The position numbers and the translations under genes were made by a program. 17,224 nt of DNA from Gelidibacter sp039916245. GTDB lineage: Bacteria; Bacteroidota; Bacteroidia; Flavobacteriales; Flavobacteriaceae. Shown here one piece after another: positions 9,125 to 16,775 of the stretch. Numbering within the stretch: the stretch's first letter is position 1; each line of letters starts with the position of its first letter. Under the pieces are notes generated by a model. That model saw nothing but the letters and a program-made list of their open reading frames with translations. It searched no databases and was not told the DNA's origin. The stretch spans positions 1 to 17,224 of the forward strand of contig NZ_JBDSLS010000015.1 in assembly GCF_039916245.1 (NCBI RefSeq), given 5' to 3'.

Positions 9125-9421
9125 GAATTACCTGTACAATATATACAATGATTCGATGAATTTCCAAATTTCATAATTCAAAAATCTTTGAACCCTATTA
9201 AAATTTGATTGGCGAAGGAATACTTGGTTGTTAGTTTTTCAAATTACCGCAGATTTCCTTAAGATATGAGCATCAGAATCTTGCTCTTTTAAGTGAGAGT
9301 ATACTGTATGTTTTTTTACCATAGAGCATACAGATAAACGTCAAAACGCAAGGATTTACAAGATGGATTTTAGTTTGGAAAGATGAAAATATACATAGCA
9401 GCAACACTAAAGAAGGCCACT
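9125..9421. other. Gap between esterase and regulator
   Basis: No gene is visible here. The only structure is a weak 7-bp inverted repeat, CTGTATG (9304-9310) and CATACAG (9327-9333), with a 16-base loop and no T-tract on the minus strand, so it is a poor terminator. The regulator promoter probably lies in this gap, but I found no pair of boxes with proper spacing. Confidence 0.3.
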
Positions 9422-10312
9422 CTATGAGGTTTTCCTAATTATTTTTACAGTTTGTACAACCTCTCTTCTATAAAGAGTTTGGTTAAAAAAGTTAAAAACT
9501 TCATCCAATTGATCAAACGGAATGGAAGACAGCTCGTGCTTTCCGCCAATCACTTTATGGAAATAAAAGGGCATTTCCAAGGCCGACAATTTATCCACAA
9601 TGACGGATGATCCATCTAAAATCAGATAGCCTTTTTTCTCTGGTTTACACTTATGATGTGCTGCACTGGCAAAGGGAACTAAGTTATCCGCTGTACCATG
9701 AAAAAACACAGATGGTACTGCATTGGCAGGTGTAACATAATCGGCATTAACCATGGCTCCCGCTAGCGAAAAAACGCCAGCAAATTTGACCTGTTCATAT
9801 TTTTTTAAGTCTTCTATAAAATATTCACGCATATAAACCGCATTGAGCATCCCTTCGGCGCCAGCACTACTTCCTCCTGCGATAATTTTAGTCACATCAG
9901 CACCTAACAGCGCCTTATTGTCAAAAATAAATTTGGCCGCATCCATAAAATCAAGGGCTGCACTTTTAAATGTCGATAGTTTTTCGGCTTTTGGAGCATC
10001 ACAACCAAAACCCGTCAATTGGCCCTTGCGCGTCAGTCGATACGAAATGGAGACACCTAAATAACCTTTCTCCGCCGCAAGTTGCGCCAATTTCACTTCA
10101 CTCGGATAATTTCTATTCCCTCCAACGAATCCGCCGCCATGCATCCATAACATCACTGGAAGAGAATCAGTCTTCTTGATTTTTTTTGGTGCATAAACGT
10201 CCATCTGCAAGGTGTCCATTCCTTTAATCGCATAAGTATAAGTGGTGACTTCTACTTGTGAATAGACGGTCGTTACGAAAAGTAAAAAGCTGTAAAAAAT
10301 ATATTTCCTCAT
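9422..10312 (-). CDS. Secreted alpha/beta-hydrolase esterase, HGGG (hormone-sensitive-lipase-like/BD-FAE) type
   Basis: This is a predicted periplasmic or secreted carboxylesterase of 296 residues. I chose the ATG at 10312 because it places a clean signal peptide (M-R-K-Y-I-F to V-Y-S-Q, about 1-19) at the N-terminus; the frame stays open to 10402, but the extra 30 residues look nothing like a leader. The oxyanion-hole motif H-G-G-G-F starts at His58. The nucleophile elbow G-S-S-A-G places the catalytic serine at 149. Asp209 in H-G-T-A-D and His259 in G-G-K-H-E complete a plausible triad. No lipobox is seen. It is separated from the GH3 gene by a hairpin, so it may be transcribed on its own or with the regulator. 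The substrate is unknown; removal of acyl groups from a glycan is inferred from its place in a PUL. A general lipase or esterase role is possible. Confidence 0.88.
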   Translation of the reverse strand: MRKYIFYSFLLFVTTVYSQVEVTTYTYAIKGMDTLQMDVYAPKKIKKTDSLPVMLWMHGGGFVGGNRNYPSEVKLAQLAAEKGYLGVSISYRLTRKGQLTGFGCDAPKAEKLSTFKSAALDFMDAAKFIFDNKALLGADVTKIIAGGSSAGAEGMLNAVYMREYFIEDLKKYEQVKFAGVFSLAGAMVNADYVTPANAVPSVFFHGTADNLVPFASAAHHKCKPEKKGYLILDGSSVIVDKLSALEMPFYFHKVIGGKHELSSIPFDQLDEVFNFFNQTLYRREVVQTVKIIRKTS

Positions 10313-10461
10313 TAGAATCTGTGTCTTAATGGCACGAAAATAGTGGACTTCTATGCAATTCGAGCTAGATTTCTGTAATTTTTTATCTGTGTTTAAAAAC
10401 AAACCATTGTTCTGTTAATAAAGACTTGAAATTTCTTACTTTTTATCGAATGCTTAGAGAT

Positions 10462-10498
10462 AAACCTTTCAGGTTTTTAAAACCTGAAAGGTTTTTTT
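10462..10498. terminator. Strong hairpin between GH3 and esterase genes
   Basis: AAACCTTTCAGGTTTT (10462-10477) and its perfect complement AAAACCTGAAAGGTTT (10479-10494) form a 16-bp inverted repeat; the outer and inner AT pairs may stay open, leaving a CCTTTCAGG core. Seven T residues follow on the plus strand; on the minus strand only three follow. It begins 10 bases after the GH3 stop and probably ends that operon. The T-tract is stronger in the antisense direction, so it may act as a bidirectional terminator. AT-flanked hairpins of this kind are common in Flavobacteriia. Confidence 0.7.
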
Positions 10499-10504
10499 AA
10501 ATTA

Positions 10505-12814
10505 TTATTTCAACTCAAATTCAGCTTTTAAAGTAGCATCCGAATTGGTCCCCACAAACACCTCAAAATCTCCAGGTTCGGCCACAAAATCCAAGTTATA
10601 ATTATAGAATTTCAAATCTTCCACGGTCAGTTTGAAAGTCACTATTTTGGTCTCCCCTTTTTTGATCTCAACTTTTTGGAAACCTTTTAATTCTCGAACT
10701 GGACGTGTTACGGATCCTACCACATCCCTGAGGTATAACTGAATCACTTCCTTTCCATCATAATTCCCAGAATTTGTTACGCTTACTGAGACCTCTATAG
10801 TCCCGTCCATAGCCATTTGATTGTTGCTCAGTTTTAAGTTGGAATAATCGAACGTGGTATAGCTCAATCCATATCCGAAAGGAAATAAAGGTTCATTGCG
10901 AACATCTAAATAATTGCTTCGGAATTTCTCAAAAGTGCCCTCTTTATTATTCAAAGGACGCCCTGTGTTTTTGTGATTGTAATAAATGGGGATTTGTCCA
11001 ACATTACGCGGAAACGTCGCGGTTAACTTTCCTGAAGGATTGACATCGCCAAAAAGAACATCAGAAATGGCTAAACCTGCTTCACTGCCAGGAAACCAGA
11101 CATTCAAAATAGCAGGAACAGTCTCCACCTCTTCTTGAATGGTCAATGGTCGTCCCGTAAACATGACCAAAACCACAGGTTTTCCTGTTTTTAAAAGGGC
11201 TTGCAATAAATCCTTTTGTATTTGCGGAATATCAAGATTGGTTCGGCTACTGCTTTCGCCACTCATTTCAGCCGACTCTCCTAAAGCAGCAATAATCACA
11301 TCCGATTTGGAAGCAATCTCCAATGCTTCCTCCAACATTTGTTGATCTTTACGTCCATCACGTGGAATGTCTTTTCCAAACATGGTTACCCGTTGTTCGT
11401 ATTCTAAATTCGCATCCAAATTACTGCCTTTGGCATATAAAATCTTAGCCTTATTCCCTACCACAGTTTTCAAACCTTCTAACAACGGATTGGATTTTTC
11501 CTGTTTGGTGGCCACACTCCAAGTACCCGCCATATTTACGGCATTGTTGGCCAAAGGTCCGATAAGCGCAATGGTTCCTGATTTTTTTAAGGGCAAGGTT
11601 TGTTGGTCATTTTTTAGCAACACCATCGATTCCGCCGATACTTTTCTGGCGAAGTCGCGATGTTCTTTAGTGAAAATTTCCGTTTTGGCTCTTTGGACAT
11701 CACCATATTTATAGGGATCATCGAACAAGCCTAAATCGTATTTTGCAGTTAGAATGCGCTTCACGGCTCTATCAATCGTTTCCATCGACACTTTGCCTTC
11801 CTCATATGATTTTTTCAAGGTGGTTAACAAACCTTCGCCAACCATATCCATATCGATACCGGCATTCAGCGCCATGGCCGAAACCGCTTGTAAATCACCC
11901 ATCCCATGATCTACCATTTCATTGATGCCTGTATAATCGGTGACCACAAAGCCATCAAAACCCCAATCGGTGCGCAGCAAATCGGTCATCAACCATTTGT
12001 TGCCCGTCGCAGGAATCCCATCAATTTCATTAAAAGACGCCATTACGGAACCAACACCGGCATCAATTGCAGCTTTATAGGGCGGTAAATAATCATTATA
12101 CATGGCGATACGGCTCATATCGACCGTATTATAATCACGTCCGGCTTCGGGAGCGCCATACAATGCAAAATGCTTCACACAGGCCAAAATTGTTTTATTA
12201 TTGGCCAAGTCGGTGCCTTGATAACCTTTTACCATCGCTATCGCAATCTGGCTTCCCAAGTACGCATCTTCGCCAGAACCTTCTGAAACACGTCCCCATC
12301 GGGCATCTCGCGAGATATCGACCATAGGCGAAAACGTCCAGTTGATGCCATCTGCACTAGCCTCAATAGCGGCAATACGAGCTGTTTTCTCAATCATTGC
12401 CATATCCCAAGAACTCGATAAGCCCAAAGGAATTGGAAAGGTGGTTTCGTAACCATGGATGACATCCATCCCGAATAACAACGGAATTTTCAATCGGCTC
12501 TTTTCCATAGCCACTTTTTGCACGTCTTTGATTTTTTCAACGGTTTTAATGTTGAAAAGCCCACCTACTTTTCCTTCTTCAATTTTTTTGCCGATATCGG
12601 AGCTCGTGGCTTGACCTGTTGTGATATCGCCTGCTGAAGGCAAGTTGAGCTGACCCAGTTTTTCATCCAAGGTCATTAGTTTAAGGATTGAATCTACTTT
12701 CTGTTCAATCGATTTTTGCGGTTTGACTTGGGTTTGTGCCTGATAGGAATTGCAGGACAGCAAACAGAATGTAAGTGTGCTAAAAAGAACGGCGTTGATA
12801 GATGGTAATTTCAT
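10505..12814 (-). CDS. bglX: GH3 beta-glucosidase lipoprotein, BglX-like
   Basis: This enzyme removes glucose from the non-reducing end of beta-gluco-oligosaccharides. It has 769 residues, typical of BglX-type GH3. The signal peptide ends L-L-S-C with Cys21, so it is probably lipid-anchored facing the periplasm. The GH3 N-terminal TIM-barrel domain (about 40-355) carries K-H-F-A and the nucleophile motif F-V-V-T-D-Y with Asp293. The GH3 C-terminal domain (about 400-620) contains G-E-S-A-E-M-S-G-E, where Glu520 is a candidate acid/base. A fibronectin-III-like domain (about 670-760, with E-V-I-Q-L-Y-L-R-D) closes the protein. Its ATG overlaps the stop of the upstream hydrolase by one base (TAATG), which suggests coupled translation. 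Linkage preference cannot be read from sequence. GH3 enzymes specific for beta-1,2-linked sophoro-oligosaccharides exist in Bacteroidota, and the GH144 neighbours make that attractive. Confidence 0.95.
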   Translation of the reverse strand: MKLPSINAVLFSTLTFCLLSCNSYQAQTQVKPQKSIEQKVDSILKLMTLDEKLGQLNLPSAGDITTGQATSSDIGKKIEEGKVGGLFNIKTVEKIKDVQKVAMEKSRLKIPLLFGMDVIHGYETTFPIPLGLSSSWDMAMIEKTARIAAIEASADGINWTFSPMVDISRDARWGRVSEGSGEDAYLGSQIAIAMVKGYQGTDLANNKTILACVKHFALYGAPEAGRDYNTVDMSRIAMYNDYLPPYKAAIDAGVGSVMASFNEIDGIPATGNKWLMTDLLRTDWGFDGFVVTDYTGINEMVDHGMGDLQAVSAMALNAGIDMDMVGEGLLTTLKKSYEEGKVSMETIDRAVKRILTAKYDLGLFDDPYKYGDVQRAKTEIFTKEHRDFARKVSAESMVLLKNDQQTLPLKKSGTIALIGPLANNAVNMAGTWSVATKQEKSNPLLEGLKTVVGNKAKILYAKGSNLDANLEYEQRVTMFGKDIPRDGRKDQQMLEEALEIASKSDVIIAALGESAEMSGESSSRTNLDIPQIQKDLLQALLKTGKPVVLVMFTGRPLTIQEEVETVPAILNVWFPGSEAGLAISDVLFGDVNPSGKLTATFPRNVGQIPIYYNHKNTGRPLNNKEGTFEKFRSNYLDVRNEPLFPFGYGLSYTTFDYSNLKLSNNQMAMDGTIEVSVSVTNSGNYDGKEVIQLYLRDVVGSVTRPVRELKGFQKVEIKKGETKIVTFKLTVEDLKFYNYNLDFVAEPGDFEVFVGTNSDATLKAEFELK

Positions 12815-12837
12815 TATTTAGAATTTAATTTAGAATT
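12814..12837 (-). repeat. 12-bp tandem repeat across the hydrolase stop and GH3 start
   Basis: Two adjacent 12-bp units (AATTCTAAATTA, then AATTCTAAATAA on the minus strand) match at 11 of 12 positions. They encode the repeated tail N-S-K-L-N-S-K and supply the TAATG stop/start overlap. Confidence 0.6.
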
Positions 12838-13617
12838 AGAAAATAACCAAGAAATTAATTGAGGCTCCGCAAATGCCGAATCCCAACTATTATGATTGTC
12901 TTGGGCGTAAAGAGAAAAACTGGGCTTTCCTCCATATTTTAAAATACCGGAAACCATAGCCACGGATTGTTGCGGGTCAACCACATCATCATTGGCTCCA
13001 TGGAAAATCCACATAGGAACAGTTTTGGCATAAAATTCTGTAGTTTCAGGGTTTCCTGCACCACAGATGGCGAATGCAGCAGCAAAAACATCAGGTTTTC
13101 TGAAAAGGATTTCAAAAGTTCCCATCCCGCCCATAGAGAGTCCGCCAACATAAATCTGATTTTTATCAACATTAGGTTTGGCTAACATTTTCTCCACTAA
13201 TTGCATCACTAAAGTCATGGATTTTGTGGGTGCACTATCTGACGGAAACTTTAACGACAGTGGCATGGTGCTTCTGTCCACCGTAACATTTGACCAATAA
13301 TCATTTTCGGGACATTGGGGAAAGATGACAATAGCAGGAAAAGAATCTCTTATTTTATAGAATAATTCGCTGCCATGAGCCAATTGTTTTGTGTTGTCGC
13401 TCCCTCTTTCTCCAGCACCATGAAGGAATACCACCAGAGGATATTTTTTGGAGGATTCCAGGCTTTGAGGCCTCATGACACGGTAGTTCAAAGTATCATT
13501 TCTAGAGACGAATTGTTCTTGAACAAACGCCTCTTGATGTTGCGCCGATAATTTTAAGGCACTCATCAAGAAGAGCGTTACAATCAAGCCTCTTATATTT
13601 TTAAAGTGTAATCTCAT
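12814..13617 (-). CDS. Secreted alpha/beta hydrolase, dienelactone-hydrolase/PHB-depolymerase-like
   Basis: This is a predicted periplasmic or secreted serine esterase of 267 residues. A signal peptide ends at L-S-A-Q (about 26), with no lipobox. The oxyanion motif L-H-G-A-G-E-R-G lies near residue 65. The nucleophile elbow G-L-S-M-G-G gives Ser161. Asp210 or Asp211 in H-G-A-N-D-D and His242 in D-N-H-N-S-W complete the triad. This pattern belongs to the COG4099/dienelactone-hydrolase-like group, distinct from the HGGG esterase elsewhere in the locus. It lies 49 bases after one GH144 gene and is translationally coupled to the GH3 gene, which argues for a role in the same pathway, perhaps removing ester substituents from the glucan. 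That role is inference. Confidence 0.9.
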   Translation of the reverse strand: MRLHFKNIRGLIVTLFLMSALKLSAQHQEAFVQEQFVSRNDTLNYRVMRPQSLESSKKYPLVVFLHGAGERGSDNTKQLAHGSELFYKIRDSFPAIVIFPQCPENDYWSNVTVDRSTMPLSLKFPSDSAPTKSMTLVMQLVEKMLAKPNVDKNQIYVGGLSMGGMGTFEILFRKPDVFAAAFAICGAGNPETTEFYAKTVPMWIFHGANDDVVDPQQSVAMVSGILKYGGKPSFSLYAQDNHNSWDSAFAEPQLISWLFSNSKLNSK

Positions 13618-13666
13618 GTTGTTTAAATTTTAGGCTTCAGATAAAAATTGCTGAATACCTTTACTA

Positions 13667-15034
13667 TTAATAGGTAAATCCAAGTTTATCAAGACCGTTG
13701 CGAACATCTTCATTCTGCATGAACAAATTCCACAATAAGCCCGTACGGTAATTTTCAATCATAATAATTTGAGGACCTTGATCGATGGCCAAATAAGCTT
13801 CAGCGACCCAAAAATTATATTCCGGACTGAAGGCATCATAAAACCCTGCCTTTCCCCATAATTTATCTTTCTTCTGATAAAAATAATGCAGGGCGCGCAG
13901 CGATTCAGCAGGCGTAAAAGCAATTGAACTTATAGCAGCTGTAGGCGAAATGACCCCTTTATCATTCACAGGACTATGAGCCGAATAACCTAATGACCCG
14001 TCGGTGTTTCTGGAATAACTTGCGGTCAGACCCCAACAATCCTTTCCATAATCTTTAAAACCTTTGGGGTTTTGAACACAGTAATCGTAATTAATATTAG
14101 CATGATTGGTTACTACATCTTTGTAATGGGCATATTGGTCTACCAAATTGTTTGGATTTAGTCCCAGAAATGAATAATGGCTAAAAAACATAGGCCCTCC
14201 AAATTGAGGTGATCCTGCATGATTTAAGATCAGCGGCAAACCGTATTGTACATTTGAAGACTCAATATTGCCATTGCCCGCCCAACCTTCATTATAAACA
14301 TCGGCAGAAATGGAATGATCTGGAGAAGCAGCGGCCAAAACATAAGTTACCAAGCTCTCATTATAACCTTGGATTTTTAAATTCATCGCAAAAGCGTGAT
14401 TAGGACTCCAATGCCAATACAACACGTTTTGATTTTGGGTGTACCAATCCCATTCCACACCTTTCCAAAGTAAATCTGCTTTGCTGGCCAATGCTACTTC
14501 TGTCGGCGAACCGTTTTTAAAATACTCTTTGATACAAATGAGTCCTTGAACCAAAAAAGAAGTTTCTACCAAGTCGCCGCCATTATCCTGATTACTAAAT
14601 GGGATCACGCTACCGTTCGTACCATTAAGCCAATGTGGCCAGGCACCGTGAAAGCGATTCGCATTTTCTAAAAAGGTCAGTATGGTTTGCAATTTGGCGA
14701 CCGCTTCAGCTTTGGAGACATATCCTCTTTCAATGCCCACCAAAATCGTCATGAGGCCAAAACCTGTTCCACCTGTCGTGACCACATTTTGGTCTTGAGA
14801 AGGATTGCTTGGAATATAACGTTCTCTTGCCGCTTTTGAATCGGACTGTGCATAATCCCAAAAGTATTTGAAGGTTTCACGTTGTACCAAATCCATCATC
14901 TCCACATCTGTCAGCGGAGCGATGACGATAGTGCCATCATCAACAGGATCTGGATCAAATGGCTCCGATGGGGAACTTTTGGAACAGGTAAAAGTTACAA
15001 ATGCTATAATAAGTAGACTATATATATTTTTCAT
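13667..15034 (-). CDS. GH144-family (PF10091) glucanase lipoprotein, paralog A
   Basis: This is a predicted beta-glucan hydrolase; characterised GH144 members are endo- or exo-acting beta-1,2-glucanases. It has 455 residues. The signal peptide ends V-T-F-T-C, giving Cys17 (Thr at -1 is unusual for a lipobox), followed by a Ser/Pro/Asp linker (18-38). The (alpha/alpha)6-type domain shows the family's conserved stretches in order: V-V-T-T-G-G-T-G-F-G-L-M, F-H-G-A-W-P-H-W-L-N-G, G-G-D-L-V-E-T, V-E-W-D-W-Y, L-Y-W-H-W-S-P, G-Y-N-E-S, S-H-Y-S-F-L-G-L-N-P, G-V-I-S-P-T-A-A, and a C-terminal I-D-Q-G-P-Q-I-I-M-I-E-N-Y-R. I do not assign catalytic residues from memory. PF10091 is named 'glycoamylase', which leads to misleading glucoamylase labels. 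It heads a tight run with the hydrolase and GH3. A hairpin repeat lies 16 bases upstream of its start. Confidence 0.92.
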   Translation of the reverse strand: MKNIYSLLIIAFVTFTCSKSSPSEPFDPDPVDDGTIVIAPLTDVEMMDLVQRETFKYFWDYAQSDSKAARERYIPSNPSQDQNVVTTGGTGFGLMTILVGIERGYVSKAEAVAKLQTILTFLENANRFHGAWPHWLNGTNGSVIPFSNQDNGGDLVETSFLVQGLICIKEYFKNGSPTEVALASKADLLWKGVEWDWYTQNQNVLYWHWSPNHAFAMNLKIQGYNESLVTYVLAAASPDHSISADVYNEGWAGNGNIESSNVQYGLPLILNHAGSPQFGGPMFFSHYSFLGLNPNNLVDQYAHYKDVVTNHANINYDYCVQNPKGFKDYGKDCWGLTASYSRNTDGSLGYSAHSPVNDKGVISPTAAISSIAFTPAESLRALHYFYQKKDKLWGKAGFYDAFSPEYNFWVAEAYLAIDQGPQIIMIENYRTGLLWNLFMQNEDVRNGLDKLGFTY

Positions 15035-15050
15035 TAGAAAGTTATATCTA

Positions 15051-15095
15051 ATTCCCGCGAAGGCGGGAATCTCATTATGTCCTCGTGGACAGGTA
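15051..15095. repeat. REP-like double-hairpin repeat just upstream of GH144 paralog A
   Basis: ATTCCCGC (15051-15058) and GCGGGAAT (15063-15070) form an 8-bp stem with a 4-base loop. A second small stem, TGTCC (15078-15082) and GGACA (15087-15091), follows. The plus strand would translate to L-I-P-A-K-A-G-I-S-L, the telltale peptide of a dispersed hairpin repeat seen in many bacterial genomes. It sits 16 bases upstream of the GH144 ATG and so probably falls in its leader RNA. The rest of the 15035-15317 gap holds no gene and no clear promoter. Confidence 0.65.
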
Positions 15096-15317
15096 TTTTT
15101 TCATTGACACGATCCAAATGGTAATCGGGAGGGAATCTTATTCTATACTGTCAAGGTAAATATCTTTTTTAACCACTATTATTTATGACACGAATCTCAC
15201 TAATCATATCTCATATCTGAGTCTTGCTCAATCAAGATTTGTAAATGATTCTTCGAAAATAATTACACAAATGGCTGGATATAAAGCTATTGTCATTTTG
15301 TTTTCTTAACTTTTAAT

Positions 15318-16694
15318 TTAATTCGCATAAGTGAAACCAAGTTTATCCAATCCGCGTTTGACATCTTCATTTTGCATGAACAAATTCCAAAGCATTCCGG
15401 ATCGATAGTTTTCAATCATAATTGTAATTGGGCCTTGATCAATTGCCAAATACCGTGGCACAAACCAATTGTCTTCCAGACTAAAAGCATCATAAGGGCC
15501 ATACTTGCCAATCAAGGAATCTTGTTCGGTGTATAAGTAATGGAGCATTTTCATACTTTCATTCGGTGTATAGGGAAATGAGGCTAAAGCTGCTGTAGGT
15601 GTAATCACGCCCAAATCATTTCCTGGTCTGTGGGCATCATAACCATTTACTGAATAACTTGACGACATTCCCCATAAACTATCGCCATAACCCTTAAAGT
15701 TTTTCGGATTTTCCACGGCATAGGCATGATGGATTTTAGCTTGATTTTGCACCAATTGCCAATAATCTGCATACTGATCTTTCAAGCCTTTAGGGTTTAA
15801 TCCCAAATAGGAATAATGTGCCCAAAACATTGGCCCAATATCAGCATCTTCATTTTCATAATAATTTAATATTAAAGGGATATCGTACAAAGAATCTTTA
15901 GAAATTATTTTACCATTCAAAGCCCAACCCTGATCATAAACTTCTTTTGAAATAGGATGGGTTGGCGAGGCAGCCGCAAGGACATACATGATTAAACATT
16001 CATTATAGCCTCCAATTGGGAAATTCATATCCCAATTATCGGTTGGCGACCAATGCCAATACAGTACATTTTCGCCTTTGGTGTACCAATCCCACTCTAC
16101 ACCTCTCCAAAGTTGGTCTATTTTATGGGCGAGCTGTTTTTCTTGGGCATTACCATTTTTAAAATATTCTTTTACGGTCAACATCCCCTGAATCAAAAAT
16201 GCGGTCTCCACCAAATCCCCACCGGTATCTTTCTTGCTAAATGGCACCACTTTTCCCGTTTCGCCATTGAGCCAATGGGGCCAAGCACCATGGAAACGAT
16301 CTGCTTTTTCAAGAAAGTCTACCATTTTTTCAAATCGGCTTAAGGCTTCTTCCCGTGTAACATAACCTCTTTTAATACCCACTAAAAGGGCCATCATTCC
16401 AAATCCCGAGCCACCAGTGGTGACCGTGTTTTTAGGACTGGTGGGATAGACATCATCCATATGGAGACGCTCCCTTGCCAGCCCAGAATGAGGTTCAGCA
16501 CCTTCCCAAAAATAATTAAAGGTTTGTTTTTGAATGGTGTCCAACAAAGGATCATCCGGATTTATTGCGGTAGACTTACTTTCAGATATCTTATTTTCCT
16601 GTTTTTTATCATTGGAATTGCAACTTAAAAAAAGCAATAAAAAAGGAATCCAAAGTGTCAAAATTTTGGTTGAAAGTGTATTCATAAAAATCAT
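15318..16694 (-). CDS. GH144-family (PF10091) glucanase lipoprotein, paralog B
   Basis: This is a second predicted beta-glucan hydrolase of the same family, 458 residues. The first ATG is used here; a second in-frame ATG at 16685 (Met4) is equally plausible. The signal peptide ends L-F-L-S-C with Cys25, a better lipobox than in paralog A, followed by a charged N-S-N-D-K-K linker. All the family stretches are present: V-T-T-G-G-S-G-F-G-M-M, F-H-G-A-W-P-H-W-L-N-G, G-G-D-L-V-E-T, V-E-W-D-W-Y, L-Y-W-H-W-S-P, G-Y-N-E-C, A-H-Y-S-Y-L-G-L-N-P, G-V-I-T-P-T-A-A and I-D-Q-G-P-I-T-I-M-I-E-N-Y-R. By eye it is roughly half identical to paralog A, and the C-termini nearly match (Q-N-E-D-V, G-L-D-K-L-G-F-T-Y). 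A tandem duplication is the simplest origin. Differences in the middle (about residues 245-340) may reflect endo versus exo action, which is inference. Confidence 0.92.
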   Translation of the reverse strand: MIFMNTLSTKILTLWIPFLLLFLSCNSNDKKQENKISESKSTAINPDDPLLDTIQKQTFNYFWEGAEPHSGLARERLHMDDVYPTSPKNTVTTGGSGFGMMALLVGIKRGYVTREEALSRFEKMVDFLEKADRFHGAWPHWLNGETGKVVPFSKKDTGGDLVETAFLIQGMLTVKEYFKNGNAQEKQLAHKIDQLWRGVEWDWYTKGENVLYWHWSPTDNWDMNFPIGGYNECLIMYVLAAASPTHPISKEVYDQGWALNGKIISKDSLYDIPLILNYYENEDADIGPMFWAHYSYLGLNPKGLKDQYADYWQLVQNQAKIHHAYAVENPKNFKGYGDSLWGMSSSYSVNGYDAHRPGNDLGVITPTAALASFPYTPNESMKMLHYLYTEQDSLIGKYGPYDAFSLEDNWFVPRYLAIDQGPITIMIENYRSGMLWNLFMQNEDVKRGLDKLGFTYAN

Positions 16695-16712
16695 TAAATA
16701 AAAATTATTAGG

Positions 16713-16743
16713 TAAAATTAATTTCAGCCACCTTGATTTTAAA
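16713..16743 (-). promoter_or_regulatory. Candidate Bacteroidota promoter for GH144 paralog B
   Basis: On the minus strand, TTTA (16743-16740) and TAATTTTA (16720-16713) are 19 bp apart. The consensus is TTTG and TAnnTTTG with 19-21 bp spacing, so the boxes match 3 of 4 and 7 of 8. The start codon lies 19-28 bases downstream. Such AT-rich matches occur by chance, hence the modest confidence. Confidence 0.35.
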
Positions 16744-16775
16744 CTATCTGATTATTGGTACGTATTTCTATACTT

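Noticed and set aside
9304..9333. Inverted repeat CTGTATG/CATACAG as a terminator after the esterase
   Set aside because: The stem is only 7 bp with a 16-base loop and no T-tract on the transcribed strand; it may be chance in AT-rich DNA.
10313..10402. Thirty-residue N-terminal extension of the HGGG esterase
   Set aside because: The internal Met gives a clean signal peptide; the extension would bury it behind a polar stretch, so the shorter form was chosen.
11139..12327. Series of plus-strand open frames opposite the GH3 gene
   Set aside because: They are shadows of the GH3 coding strand with no recognisable motifs and low-complexity compositions.
14868..15107. Plus-strand open frame containing L-I-P-A-K-A-G-I-S-L
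   Set aside because: It lies antisense to GH144 and translates a noncoding hairpin repeat; this peptide is a well-known artefact of such repeats.
13667..16694. Glucoamylase (starch-active) assignment for the two paralogs
   Set aside because: The name comes from the Pfam label for PF10091; characterised members are GH144 beta-1,2-glucanases, and there is no GH15 or GH13 signature.
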